Shown: positions 28,162 to 37,052, numbered from the stretch's first letter. The stretch is 64,000 nucleotides of DNA from Agrobacterium tumefaciens str. B6 (GCF_001541315.1 NZ_LMVK01000052.1:1-64000), one strand, 5' to 3'. Numbers and translations are program-made. Notes: a model not told the origin generated them from the sequence alone.

Positions 28162-28983
28162 TCAGGTCAATGGCGCAGGGGCGGCGGGCGAAACCAGCGT
28201 CACCTTGCACTCCGTAGCTTTGAGCGAGGTCATCGCATCCTGCGAAATGCCGTTATCGGTGATGACCTCATCTATCTGCGAAATATCCGAAAGCGTGCAG
28301 AACCCGGGCGCCGCGAATTTCGAGCTGTCGACCAGAAGCACGGTCCTGCGGGCCGCGGCGATCATGGCGCGCTTGAGCGAAGCCACTTCCAGCGAAGTTT
28401 CCGTCAGCAGCGTGCCGGTAACCGCCGAAGCCCCCGTCATGCAGATATCGGCATGCAGCGTTTTGATGAAGCTTTCTCCCGGCTCGCCTGCCAGGTGGCG
28501 GTGCCCCGGCCGCACCGTGCCGCCCGGCAGGATGGTGCGCCAGGATTTGATGTCGGCGGCGAAATCGGCGATCTGCAGGCTGTTGGTCACCACCGTCAAC
28601 GGAAGGTCGCGTTCGGCGGCGGCCCGCACCGCCTCCATGACCGTCGAGGAGCTGTCGAAGATGACGCTGTCGCCGGCACTCAGCCGCTCCGCCGCCTCGC
28701 GGCCGATCGCAACTTTTTCCGCGTGCTGAAGCGCCGCATTGACCGTCATCTCCCGTTCGAAGGTCGCACGCATCGGCTGCAACAGATGCGCACCGCCGTG
28801 GGTGCGCTCGAGATAGCCTTTTTCCACCAGATGCTCGAGATCACGCCGCACGGTCGATTGCGATCCGCCGATCGTATCCGCGAGCTCCTGAATGCCCGCC
28901 GCGCCATTGATGCGCAGGTGCTCCAGAATGAGCGCCCGTCTTTTGGCGGGAACCATATCAACACGCTTGCTCGAAGACTCCAT
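28162..28983 (-). CDS. DeoR/GlpR-family transcriptional repressor
   Basis: A 273-residue repressor. The N-terminal helix-turn-helix contains ADTIGGSQSTVRRDLEHL. The C-terminal sugar-phosphate sensor domain has DSSSTVMEAVRA and VVTNSLQIAD, the usual DeoRC phosphate-binding pattern. It is the last gene of the minus-strand operon with the SDR and the ADP-dependent-kinase-like gene, so its ligand is probably a phosphorylated intermediate of that pathway. I start at ATG 28983; a TTG at 29040 lies closer to the previous stop. Confidence 0.9.
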   Translation of the reverse strand: MESSSKRVDMVPAKRRALILEHLRINGAAGIQELADTIGGSQSTVRRDLEHLVEKGYLERTHGGAHLLQPMRATFEREMTVNAALQHAEKVAIGREAAERLSAGDSVIFDSSSTVMEAVRAAAERDLPLTVVTNSLQIADFAADIKSWRTILPGGTVRPGHRHLAGEPGESFIKTLHADICMTGASAVTGTLLTETSLEVASLKRAMIAAARRTVLLVDSSKFAAPGFCTLSDISQIDEVITDNGISQDAMTSLKATECKVTLVSPAAPAPLT

Positions 28984-29043
28984 GCAATCACCCGGTTTTC
29001 GGCCCGCAAAAACGCGCCGATTCTCTCCAATGTCCGTCAAGCT

Positions 29044-29817
29044 CTACCAAATCGTGTATCCGCAATCCACCGCAACGATTGTGCCCGTCATGGCGCTGGC
29101 GGCGTCCGACGCCAGAAACAGGATCGGCGCGGCAATCTCATCGGGCCTTGCGACGCGCTTCATCGGCGTCATCTCCATCCAGACCGGCATCAGGGTTTCA
29201 TCTGAAAAGCCGCCACGCGACATGACGGTGTCGACATAGGTGGGTGCAACGCAATTGACCCGAACGCCGCGCTCAGCCCATTCGCCTGCGAGGCAGCGCG
29301 TCATGTGGTGAACGGCGGCCTTGGCCGTGTTGTAATGCACCTGCCGCTGCGGCTTGTTGGAAATCAATCCGGACATCGAACCGAGGGTAACGATGGAACC
29401 GCGTCCGCGCGCCAGCATCGGCCGGGCGAATTCACGGCATGACCAGTAAGCGCCGTTGAGATCGACATCCACCACCTTCAGCCAAACCTCGTCGCTCATC
29501 TCTTCGCCCGGTGTGTCCGGCCAGGCGATGCCGGCATTGGCGATCAGGATGTCGACGGCGCCGAAGCGGTCGTTGGCGGCCCGCGCGGCCTCGGCTACGG
29601 CTTTCGCATCCGTGACATCCAGTTGCATGGCGTCCGCCGCATGGCCTTGTGCCTTCAGTTCTGACAGACTCGTCTCCAGCACCTCGGCATTCATGTCGGA
29701 AATGATGACATGCGCGCCTGCTTCCGCCAGCGCTTGCGCCGTCGCAAGGCCGATGCCGCGCCCGCCGCCGGTGATGAAGGCGGTTTTTCCATCCAGACGA
29801 AATCGTTCGAGAAACAT
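29044..29817 (-). CDS. SDR-family sugar/polyol dehydrogenase
   Basis: A 257-residue classical short-chain dehydrogenase. The NAD(P) loop is TGGGRGIGLA, followed by an acidic IISDMNAE that favours NAD. NAG is present in LIANAGIAWP, the catalytic Ser in LGSMSG and the YNTAK catalytic pair. AAGGA precedes the ATG at 29817, which lies 11 bp after the kinase stop. In this setting it probably oxidises a polyol or sugar. It shares an operon with the DeoR regulator downstream. Confidence 0.9.
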   Translation of the reverse strand: MFLERFRLDGKTAFITGGGRGIGLATAQALAEAGAHVIISDMNAEVLETSLSELKAQGHAADAMQLDVTDAKAVAEAARAANDRFGAVDILIANAGIAWPDTPGEEMSDEVWLKVVDVDLNGAYWSCREFARPMLARGRGSIVTLGSMSGLISNKPQRQVHYNTAKAAVHHMTRCLAGEWAERGVRVNCVAPTYVDTVMSRGGFSDETLMPVWMEMTPMKRVARPDEIAAPILFLASDAASAMTGTIVAVDCGYTIW

Positions 29818-29828
29818 CGTATTTTCCT

Positions 29829-31094
29829 TCAGGCCTGTTTGAGGGCAGGTACGGTCGCGACGCCGGGATTGCCGAGAACGAGAAGGCACCCGGCCGTGAA
29901 ACTGTCGCCGAGGCCGAGCGTGGTGGCGGGCTTTTCAACATAAGGCGAGGCGCAGGCAACAAAGGTCCAGCGGCCTTTCCGCACGCGATTGTCGAAGGGC
30001 AACGCGTGGAACTGCGCCAGCGCATCGGTACGGATCGCGTTTGCCGGCTCCCCATTGGCGGCCCGGGCGCTGGCAATGGCGCATCCGGCCATCAGCGCCA
30101 GTTCCTCCTCGTCGGGGTCATTGCGTGTCACAGCGGCGGCCCAGGTGTCGGCATGCACGCAGACGCGGTCTATATCCAGCCGGTCTCCAAGAGCGATCAG
30201 CGCCTCCATCGGATGCTGGGCGGCGCTATCCATTGCCAGCAGTTCCGAATGGCTCATGCCGAGCGAATTGATTGCGCCCCTGGCCTGATCGAGCAGCTCG
30301 CTTACGGCGTCCTGCGAAGCATAACCGGCAAGCTCGAAATGCACCGTCTTTAAGCCCGCATCCATCCAGTCGCGGCTGAGCGCAAAGACATGGCGGGCGG
30401 CGGCGCCGACATTTTCGGCTGCTTCATCGTTAAGGCCGGACAGAAGGCCGGCAGCGGCGGTGGAGGCGCGCTTTCGTGATACCGCCTCGAATGCCGCATC
30501 ATGCTGGATACCGCGATCACAGAAACGTACGATGATGCGTGTCGAACGATTGGGGATAAGCGCACCGATAGGCTTGCCCGCCGTGAATTCGAAAATGAAT
30601 ATTTCAGGGATATGCAGTTCTGTCGGCGTCACTTCCGCCGCAGTTTTGAGCGCATTGCCCTCGGCCAATAAAACGCCCGGCGGGATCTGGCGAAGCTGCT
30701 GCTCGTGGCGGTCCTCCAGTGCCACAAGAGACGCGACGCCGAGCCGCGAAAGCACCCAGGCTGCCTGTGGACCGGTGCCGCCCAGCGCGTAGCGAACATC
30801 CAGATGGTCGCGCAGCCATTGCGGGCCGTCCCCCCAGTCGGCGCGTACTTCGCCGCCGATACCCTTTGCGGCGCGCGCCAGCAACATGGCGGCGAATTGA
30901 CCCGCCGGCGTTTCGGCTGGAGCATTAAGAAGCGGCTGCATATTGTGCATGTCGACCCGTGCATCGACACAGGTGGACATGCCGCACAAAAACAGCCCCG
31001 CCCGCGAAAGCGCCGATGTTCCAATCGGGCCGGAGCGCGGATCTGCAAGCGCGACATAACGCTCCCCCCAGTCGCCTGTAAAAACGTCACCCAT
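29829..31094 (-). CDS. ADP-dependent glucokinase/phosphofructokinase-family sugar kinase
   Basis: A 421-residue ribokinase-fold protein. It is not an ordinary PfkB. The segment VHFELAGYASQDAV followed by INSLGMSHSEL matches the HxELAS...SxGMxExE pattern of the ADP-dependent glucokinase family, and the ALGGTGPQAAWVL substrate loop fits too. The catalytic Asp lies in GLGDSFTAG (about D397), 24 residues from the C terminus. The ATG at 31094 has GAGGAGGAG ten bases upstream; the GTG at 31115 overlaps that site. It is the first gene of the operon. Whether the donor is ADP or ATP cannot be told. Confidence 0.75.
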   Translation of the reverse strand: MGDVFTGDWGERYVALADPRSGPIGTSALSRAGLFLCGMSTCVDARVDMHNMQPLLNAPAETPAGQFAAMLLARAAKGIGGEVRADWGDGPQWLRDHLDVRYALGGTGPQAAWVLSRLGVASLVALEDRHEQQLRQIPPGVLLAEGNALKTAAEVTPTELHIPEIFIFEFTAGKPIGALIPNRSTRIIVRFCDRGIQHDAAFEAVSRKRASTAAAGLLSGLNDEAAENVGAAARHVFALSRDWMDAGLKTVHFELAGYASQDAVSELLDQARGAINSLGMSHSELLAMDSAAQHPMEALIALGDRLDIDRVCVHADTWAAAVTRNDPDEEELALMAGCAIASARAANGEPANAIRTDALAQFHALPFDNRVRKGRWTFVACASPYVEKPATTLGLGDSFTAGCLLVLGNPGVATVPALKQA

Positions 31095-31590
31095 AGCCGA
31101 GTATCTCCTCCTCACGCGGCAATGATGTCAATTGCTACCATTATCTCTCAAATCGTCAACGAGATTTTGCGCTGAAAATGCTATTTTGCCAGAATTTGCG
31201 CAATGCAGCGCATTTTTAAAGCGGCGCAGCACATGTTTTGCGCATGCGAACGTCTTGAATGGCGTTTTGACTACCAATTCCTAAAAAAATAAAGACATTT
31301 CAATTGTGTGAGGGATGTTTGTTGTGGCCCCGATGTTTTGTTGATGTGGTATGAAAATGCGCTGGAAGACGTCTGCATGGAGATTTAAAATATTGATTTA
31401 TTTTTATAAAATTCGAATTTTGGAAATTTTGGACTTCATCCTTCGTTCAAGAATATGGGGTGAACTGCCTTTGTTTAGATAGAAAAAGATAGCTATTGAC
31501 AGAATATGAGAAGTGGCCGTTTATAAATGCAAGTCTGCGGTCGCAATCGAAGCGCTGGCAGCCGAACTCCAACATTCATTGAGGGCTACG
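31095..31590. promoter_or_regulatory. divergent control region of the sugar cluster
   Basis: A 496-bp AT-rich gap between the minus-strand kinase operon and the plus-strand aldolase/importer operon. It contains TTTTGCGC at 31165-31172 and 31236-31243, TTTGCGC at 31195-31201, and related (A)AAATGCGC strings at 31208-31217 (minus strand) and 31353-31361 (plus). These repeats are good candidates for DeoR-repressor sites. The right end holds a promoter-like sequence at 31496-31525. Confidence 0.5.
31496..31525 (+). promoter_or_regulatory. sigma70-like promoter for the aldolase/importer operon
   Basis: TTGACA at 31496-31501 and TTTATA at 31520-31525 are 18 bp apart. Transcription would start shortly after, upstream of the ATG at 31591. 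This argues against the longer GTG start at 31513, which would lie inside the promoter. Confidence 0.5.
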
Positions 31591-32607
31591 ATGGTCACGA
31601 GACTCGACAGAAAACTGGCGAATATTCGCGCAGGGCGTTACAAACCGACTGATTTTATCATTGCCGATGCGAAGGACAGCGATGTCGGCGCGGGTGTCTC
31701 CGCCACCGGTTTCGATTATTCCGTCAAGCCGCCACGGCGTCGCACCCGCCAGGAATTCATCACCCAGATCGAGGAGATCATCGACCAGAATGTGGTCGAC
31801 ATCATGCTGGTGTCGCAGTCCAATCTCGATCTGCTGGACGAGCGCGGCGCGTTTTCCGGCAGCGAGGTGAAACCGGCCATTCGCGGCAATCTCGAAAGCA
31901 TGTGCTGGGGTGGCGTGCGGCATGGCACCTATACACAGTCGCCATCCGTCCCGTTCCGCGATACGGGCCTTGCCCGCGCCATCGCCAACTATCCGACCTC
32001 GGGCACCGATCTCTGCCTTTATTCGGTGTGCTTCACCAACGATCTCGACCGCGACATATGCACGCTGAAAGCTTTCGCCGAGTTCCGCGCCGAAGCGTCG
32101 AAGCACAATTTCAAATATTTCTATGAGGTCTTCAACCCGAATGTCGATATCGGTCTTACGCGCGAGCAGACCGGCGAGTTTGTCAATGACCACATCATCA
32201 AGTCGCTGGCGAGCGTGCCGCGTGCCGAGCGACCGCTGTTTCTCAAGATGCCCTATAACGGGCCGAAGGCGCTGGAGGAACTCGCCTCGTTCGATTCCGA
32301 GCTGATCGTCGGCGTTCTTGGTGGCGGAGCGGGCACCACCCGCGATACGTTTGAGCTGGTGGCGCAGTCGGAGCGTTACGGCGCGCGGCTCGCGCTGTTC
32401 GGGCGCAAGATCAATCTGGCTGAAGCACCGCTCAATCTGATCGTGCTGATGCGCGCGGTTGCCGACGGCGCCCTGAAGCCGGAAGAGGCGGTTCGCGCCT
32501 ATCATGGCGAGCTGCAGACACTGGGGCTTTCCCCGGTACGCCCGCTCGCTGACGACCGCGTCATTACCGAGGATGTGCTGAAAGCGGCGGCGGCCAAGGC
32601 AGCCTGA
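31591..32607 (+). CDS. class I aldolase-like TIM-barrel protein
   Basis: A 338-residue cytosolic protein with no signal peptide. It begins MVTRLDRKLANIRAGRY. The C-terminal half has PLFLKMPYNGPKAL, where K could form a Schiff base, and LIVGVLGGGAGTTRDTFELV, which resembles the phosphate-binding end of DhnA/LacD/DeoC-type class I aldolases. I do not recognise an exact characterised homologue. GAGGG lies five bases before the ATG at 31591. As first gene of the CUT1 importer operon it probably cleaves a phosphorylated product of the kinases nearby. Confidence 0.6.
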   Translation: MVTRLDRKLANIRAGRYKPTDFIIADAKDSDVGAGVSATGFDYSVKPPRRRTRQEFITQIEEIIDQNVVDIMLVSQSNLDLLDERGAFSGSEVKPAIRGNLESMCWGGVRHGTYTQSPSVPFRDTGLARAIANYPTSGTDLCLYSVCFTNDLDRDICTLKAFAEFRAEASKHNFKYFYEVFNPNVDIGLTREQTGEFVNDHIIKSLASVPRAERPLFLKMPYNGPKALEELASFDSELIVGVLGGGAGTTRDTFELVAQSERYGARLALFGRKINLAEAPLNLIVLMRAVADGALKPEEAVRAYHGELQTLGLSPVRPLADDRVITEDVLKAAAAKAA

Positions 32608-32719
32608 TAGCTGCTGGCATTTCGAGTGAACGCGGCTCTTGGGAGGGCCGCGACAAAATAGGGCGGCGGGTCCGCCGGCATCTTTAAACAATGCGTCTTT
32701 AAACAATAAAGGGAGGAAT

Positions 32720-34009
32720 ATGATGAGGAAGACGTTGTTTCTTGCAACGACAGTTCTGACTGCCGTTCTGTCCGCTGCTGTCGCGAGTGCTGCGCAGAAA
32801 GAAGTGACCGTATGGTCATGGTTCGTGCAAAGCACCATGAAGAAGTCGATCGCGGCCTTCGAGAAGGCCCATCCCGACGTGAAGGTGAACTACACCTATT
32901 ACAATTATTCTCCGGAATATATCACGGCGCTGAAGGCGGCGGCGGCATCCGGGAGTTTGCCTGACATCATCGGCCTGCAGCCGGGGTCCCTCACGCAGCA
33001 ATATCGCGATAATCTCGAGCCCGTAAACGACCGCGCCGCCAAACAATGGGGTGCAACGTGGGAGGAGAAGATTTTCCCCGTCAACCGCAAACAGATGTTG
33101 ATGGGCAATCCCGCCGGCGACAAGAATTTCTACATCATTCCCCAGGAATCGCAGGTTCTCTGCATCTGGTACAACCGTAAGCTCTTCGAAAAACACAATA
33201 TCGCTGTGCCGAAGACCTATGCGGAACTGAAGGCTGCCGCCAAGGCGCTAAGCGATAACGGCCTCATCCCGATGTTTCAGGGGGCTGCGGACGGCTGGCA
33301 GAACGAAAACGTCTTCCTGATGCTCGCCAACCAGTTTTCCCCCGGCATCGTCGACAAGGCGCAGGCGGGTGAAACGCCGTGGACCGCCCCGGAGCTGGTG
33401 GCCGCCATGAAGGCGTGGAAGGGCCTCTTTGATGACGGCATCTTCCAGCAGGGCGCGCTTGGCGCGCATGCCTATCCGACCGGCGCGCAGCTCTTCGCAC
33501 AGGGCAAGGTGGGCATGATGGCGCTTGGCTCCTGGTGGATGCAGGAAAGCAAGTTCCCGCCGCCGCTCTCCGACTATGTACAGAACATGGACGGGTTCGA
33601 CTTTTTCTACATGCCACCCGTCAAGGAGGGCAACAAGGCAAGCCCGCCTGTCGGCGGCATCGACATCGGTTACGGCCTGACGAAAAATGGCGGCAAGAAT
33701 GACGCCGCATGGACCTTCCTTGCCGAGCTGACCAACGGTGTTGGTCTGCAGGAGGCGCTGAACGACCTGAACGATCTGCCGGCCTTCGAAGGCCATACGC
33801 CGAAGGGCGATATTACCGACCACGTCAAGCAATTGTCGGCGCGGTTCATGGCAGATCTGCCCAAGGCTGAAAACCAGCGCTTTTCTTCGCCGGCCGTGGC
33901 CGAGGCGCTGGACAACGCCCTGGCGGGCGTCGCCGCCGGCAGCATCGAAGCCGAGGCCGCGCTGGCCAAGGTGGACGAGGCGACCAAAAAAGCGCTCGCG
34001 TCCAAGTGA
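32720..34009 (+). CDS. CUT1 sugar ABC importer, periplasmic binding protein
   Basis: A 429-residue family 1 extracellular solute-binding protein (MalE/UgpB-like). A signal peptide is cleaved near ASAAQ. The mature start VTVWSWF and the SLPDIIGLQPGSL, YNRKLFEKHNI and GKVGMMALGSWW blocks are typical. Ligands of the family are oligosaccharides, polyols and glycerol-phosphate compounds. GGGAGG lies just upstream of two adjacent ATG codons (32720 and 32723); the second has the better spacing. A perfect 12-bp direct repeat precedes the ribosome site. Confidence 0.93.
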   Translation: MMRKTLFLATTVLTAVLSAAVASAAQKEVTVWSWFVQSTMKKSIAAFEKAHPDVKVNYTYYNYSPEYITALKAAAASGSLPDIIGLQPGSLTQQYRDNLEPVNDRAAKQWGATWEEKIFPVNRKQMLMGNPAGDKNFYIIPQESQVLCIWYNRKLFEKHNIAVPKTYAELKAAAKALSDNGLIPMFQGAADGWQNENVFLMLANQFSPGIVDKAQAGETPWTAPELVAAMKAWKGLFDDGIFQQGALGAHAYPTGAQLFAQGKVGMMALGSWWMQESKFPPPLSDYVQNMDGFDFFYMPPVKEGNKASPPVGGIDIGYGLTKNGGKNDAAWTFLAELTNGVGLQEALNDLNDLPAFEGHTPKGDITDHVKQLSARFMADLPKAENQRFSSPAVAEALDNALAGVAAGSIEAEAALAKVDEATKKALASK

Positions 34010-34025
34010 CAGGCGGCCTCAAGAT

Positions 34026-34051
34026 GCCGGGCGCTGCCAAATGCGCCCGGC
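34026..34051 (+). other. intercistronic hairpin after the CUT1 binding-protein gene
   Basis: GCCGGGCGC and GCGCCCGGC form a perfect 9-bp stem with an 8-nt loop, 16 bp after the binding-protein stop and about 100 bp before the first permease. No T-tract follows. It parallels the hairpin after the CUT2 binding-protein gene and would favour higher binding-protein expression. Confidence 0.6.
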
Positions 34052-34154
34052 GGGTTGAAGCGCATCGACCACGACAAGACCTCCCAGGTGCGCTTCAACA
34101 CCTTTCGATGCCGTTTCGTTTGATGGCGGCGTGATTATCAATCGGTGAGAACCC

Positions 34155-35093
34155 ATGCGTGCAGAAGTTTTAAGGGCCGGCGCTACGCCTGTTATCATTG
34201 AACGCAGCAAAGTTTCGAGGACGTCCATGCTCTATGTCTTCGCCCTTCCTGCCGTTCTGCTGTTCGTCGTTTTCATTGCCTATCCAATCCTTTGGGTGAC
34301 GGGACAGAGCTTCTATGCGGCTTCCGGCGAGGCGCGCAGCTTTGCGGGATTTTCGAATTACGCCACGGTTATTGGTGACCCCACCTTCTGGACCGTCGTG
34401 CGCAACATGGCGCTCTGGGGTGTCATCACCATTCCGGTCCAGATGCTGGTGGGCGGGGTGCTCGCCTGGTTCATCGAACGGCATACGGACCGGCTGCGCG
34501 GTTTCTTCCGCACCATGTTCTTCCTGCCCGTCGTCACTTCCGTTTCGGTGGTCAGCCTTGTCTGGGTACAGATTTACGCGCCCTATTACGGCATCGCGCA
34601 GGAATATCTGAAATATGCCGGCATCGTCATGTCGACCTCGCCGATCGGCGATCCCAAAACGGCGATCTATGCCCTCATCGTCGTCAATATCTGGCAGTGG
34701 ACCGGGTTTTCCATGCTGATGTATATCGCCGGCATCGCCAACATGCCGTCTGAAGTGCTGGATGCGGCGCGCATCGATGGCGCGAAGGGTTTGAAACTCG
34801 CCGCCCATGTCGTGGTTCCCATGCTGGCGCCCGCCACGAAGTCGTTGCTGCTTCTCGGCGTCATCGGCACCCTTCAGACCTTTCCCATCGTGCATCTGAT
34901 GACCGGGGGCGGCCCGAACCGGGCAAGCGAGGTTTTCGGCACCTTCATCTTCAAGCAGAGCTTTGTGCTGGGCGATACCGGCAGCGGTGCTGCGCTTTCC
35001 GTGATTGTTCTTGTCGTGGCGCTTGGCCTTTCGCTGCTGCAGATCGTGGCGCTGGGCGCGCGGCTGACGCCCGCCGGAAAGGATCGGTCATGA
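34155..35093 (+). CDS. CUT1 sugar ABC importer, permease 1 (MalF/UgpA-like)
   Basis: A 312-residue inner-membrane permease with six predicted helices. The first is LYVFALPAVLLFVVFIAYPI. The cytoplasmic EAA loop is EVLDAARIDGAKGLKLAAHVV (given in two parts: EVLDAARIDGA and the following helix), which docks on the ATPase. GGTGAG precedes the ATG at 34155. The stop overlaps the ATG of permease 2 (ATGA). It forms a heterodimeric channel with the product of the next gene. Confidence 0.93.
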   Translation: MRAEVLRAGATPVIIERSKVSRTSMLYVFALPAVLLFVVFIAYPILWVTGQSFYAASGEARSFAGFSNYATVIGDPTFWTVVRNMALWGVITIPVQMLVGGVLAWFIERHTDRLRGFFRTMFFLPVVTSVSVVSLVWVQIYAPYYGIAQEYLKYAGIVMSTSPIGDPKTAIYALIVVNIWQWTGFSMLMYIAGIANMPSEVLDAARIDGAKGLKLAAHVVVPMLAPATKSLLLLGVIGTLQTFPIVHLMTGGGPNRASEVFGTFIFKQSFVLGDTGSGAALSVIVLVVALGLSLLQIVALGARLTPAGKDRS

Positions 35094-35923
35094 CGGCTTT
35101 TGCCCGCAACCGCGCACGCGGCCTTCTCATTCATGCGGTGCTGTTCATCGTGCTCGGCATCTGGATGGTCCCGCAGGTCTATATGCTGTCCGTTGGTCTG
35201 AGAACGCCGGCGCAGGCTTTTGACGCCGCGCTCTTCACATGGCCGGTGACCTTCGACAATTTCATCACGGTCATCCGCGACAATCCGCTCGGCGGCATCT
35301 TCCTGAACAGCCTGATCGTGACCGTCGCGACGGTGGTGATCGTGGTCGCCGTATCGTCGCTTTTTGCCTTCTCCATCGCCATCCTTCGGCTCAAAGGCAC
35401 GCTGTTCCTCTACACCACGCTTCTGACCACGCTGATGGTGCCGCTCGCCTCGATGGTGTTGCCGCTTGCCATTCTCCTGAAGAATTTCGGCTGGGTGAAC
35501 ACCTATATCGGCCTCATATTGCCCTATGCCGCCCTCGGCGTGCCCTTCGCCATGGTCATCCTGAAATCCTTCATGGAAGACGCGCCGCGTGAACTGTTCG
35601 AGGCGGCCAAGGTGGATGGCTGCAACGCCTGGCAGACCTACTGGCATGTGGCGCTGCCGCTGGTGCGCCCGGCGCTGGTTTTCGTCACCATCTGGCAGTT
35701 CATCGTCACCTGGAACGAATTTTTCCTGGCGCTGATCGTGCTGACGAAAAGCGAGATGAAGACGCTCACCATCGTACCGATGCAATATTCCGGCCTCTAC
35801 ATGGCCAATCCCGGCGCGCTGTTTGCGGTGCTGACGCTGATCGCGCTTCCCCTCATTCTTCTTTATGTGCTGGTGCAGCGCGCCTTCGTGCGCGGCCTGA
35901 CTGCCGGCGCGGTGAAAGGCTAG
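35090..35923 (+). CDS. CUT1 sugar ABC importer, permease 2 (MalG/UgpE-like)
   Basis: A 277-residue inner-membrane permease with six helices. The EAA loop is ELFEAAKVDGCNAWQTYWH, the ATPase contact. The TWNEFFLALIVL segment near the C terminus is typical of MalG-type permeases. The ATG at 35090 overlaps the previous stop. The ATPase gene follows after 4 bp. Confidence 0.93.
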   Translation: MTAFARNRARGLLIHAVLFIVLGIWMVPQVYMLSVGLRTPAQAFDAALFTWPVTFDNFITVIRDNPLGGIFLNSLIVTVATVVIVVAVSSLFAFSIAILRLKGTLFLYTTLLTTLMVPLASMVLPLAILLKNFGWVNTYIGLILPYAALGVPFAMVILKSFMEDAPRELFEAAKVDGCNAWQTYWHVALPLVRPALVFVTIWQFIVTWNEFFLALIVLTKSEMKTLTIVPMQYSGLYMANPGALFAVLTLIALPLILLYVLVQRAFVRGLTAGAVKG

Positions 35924-35927
35924 ACCC

Positions 35928-37052
35928 ATGGCGATGCTTTCGATCGACAAAATCACAAAGGCCTTCGGCAGCCTGACGGTCATTCCCGAGTTGTCGCTGA
36001 CTATAGAGGATGGCGAATTCTGCGTGCTGGTCGGCCCGTCGGGCTGCGGAAAATCCACGCTGCTGCGCATCATCGCCGGGCTGGAGCCGATCAGTTCGGG
36101 CCGCGTGCTGGTGGATGGCGCGGATATGAGTGATGCCGAGCCGCCCGAACGCGGCGTCGCCATGGTTTTCCAGTCCTATGCGCTTTATCCTCATATGAAT
36201 GTTGCCCGCAATATCGGGTTCGGGCTGGAAATCGCCCGGACGCCAGCGGCTGAAATCGGGGAGCGGGTGGCCCGGGCGACCGGCAAACTCAAGCTTTCGA
36301 GCTATCTGAAACGCAAGCCGCGCGAATTGTCCGGCGGTCAGCGCCAGCGTGTCGCCATCGGCCGCGCGATGACGCGCAAGCCGAAGCTGTTCCTGCTCGA
36401 TGAACCGCTTTCCAACCTCGATGCGGCTCTGCGCGTCGGCATGCGGGTGGAAATCGCGCGGCTGAAGGCGGAACTTGGCTGCACGATGATCTATGTCACG
36501 CACGACCAGGTGGAGGCGATGACGCTTGCCGACAAGATCGTCGTCATGAATGGCGGCCGTATCGAGCAGATCGGCTCACCGCTTGCGCTCTACCAGCGTC
36601 CCGCCAATCTTTTCGTCGCGGGTTTCATCGGTTCGCCCGCCATGAACCTTCTGAAAGCGCGCGTTGTCGCCGTCGCAGAAGGCATCGCCACCGTGTCTCT
36701 CGCGACCGGCCCCTCCCTAGACATTGCGGTTTCAAGGCCGCTTGAATCTGGCGACACCGTTACCCTCGGCATCCGCCCCGAACATATTGCAATCGGCGAC
36801 GGGCAGGGCGGACAGTCCTGTCCGATGAAAGCGACGATGGTCGAACTGCTCGGCAGCGATACTTTCATCCATGTCCGCGAGGGCGAGGAAACGATCACCA
36901 TAAGAGACAGTCTTGGCCGCATGGCGCGCGCGGGCGACCGCGTAGCCGTGTCGTTCCCGGCCGCCGCTTGCCATCTGTTCGATGCGAACGGGCAGAGAGT
37001 GTCCCGGGATATGAAGATCGCGCAGGAGACTGAAGCGGTGCGGATCAATTGA
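35928..37052 (+). CDS. CUT1 sugar ABC importer, ATPase (MalK/UgpC-like)
   Basis: A 374-residue ATPase. Walker A is GPSGCGKST, the Q loop is MVFQSYALYPHM, the signature is LSGGQRQR, Walker B is LFLLDEPLSNLD, and the switch His lies in YVTHDQ. The C-terminal TOBE/OB domain (about residue 235 on, with LGIRPEHI) is the regulatory domain of MalK-type subunits. It energises the two permeases encoded just upstream. The SDR gene follows 52 bp downstream and is probably cotranscribed. Confidence 0.94.
   Translation: MAMLSIDKITKAFGSLTVIPELSLTIEDGEFCVLVGPSGCGKSTLLRIIAGLEPISSGRVLVDGADMSDAEPPERGVAMVFQSYALYPHMNVARNIGFGLEIARTPAAEIGERVARATGKLKLSSYLKRKPRELSGGQRQRVAIGRAMTRKPKLFLLDEPLSNLDAALRVGMRVEIARLKAELGCTMIYVTHDQVEAMTLADKIVVMNGGRIEQIGSPLALYQRPANLFVAGFIGSPAMNLLKARVVAVAEGIATVSLATGPSLDIAVSRPLESGDTVTLGIRPEHIAIGDGQGGQSCPMKATMVELLGSDTFIHVREGEETITIRDSLGRMARAGDRVAVSFPAAACHLFDANGQRVSRDMKIAQETEAVRIN

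Noticed and set aside
31513..31590. GTG-started 26-codon extension of the aldolase-like gene
   Set aside because: It would begin inside a TTGACA/TTTATA promoter and has no ribosome site, whereas ATG 31591 is preceded by GAGGG.
34874..36163. 429-codon minus-strand open frame
   Set aside because: Antisense to the CUT1 permease and ATPase genes; a His/Arg/Asp-rich product without motifs.
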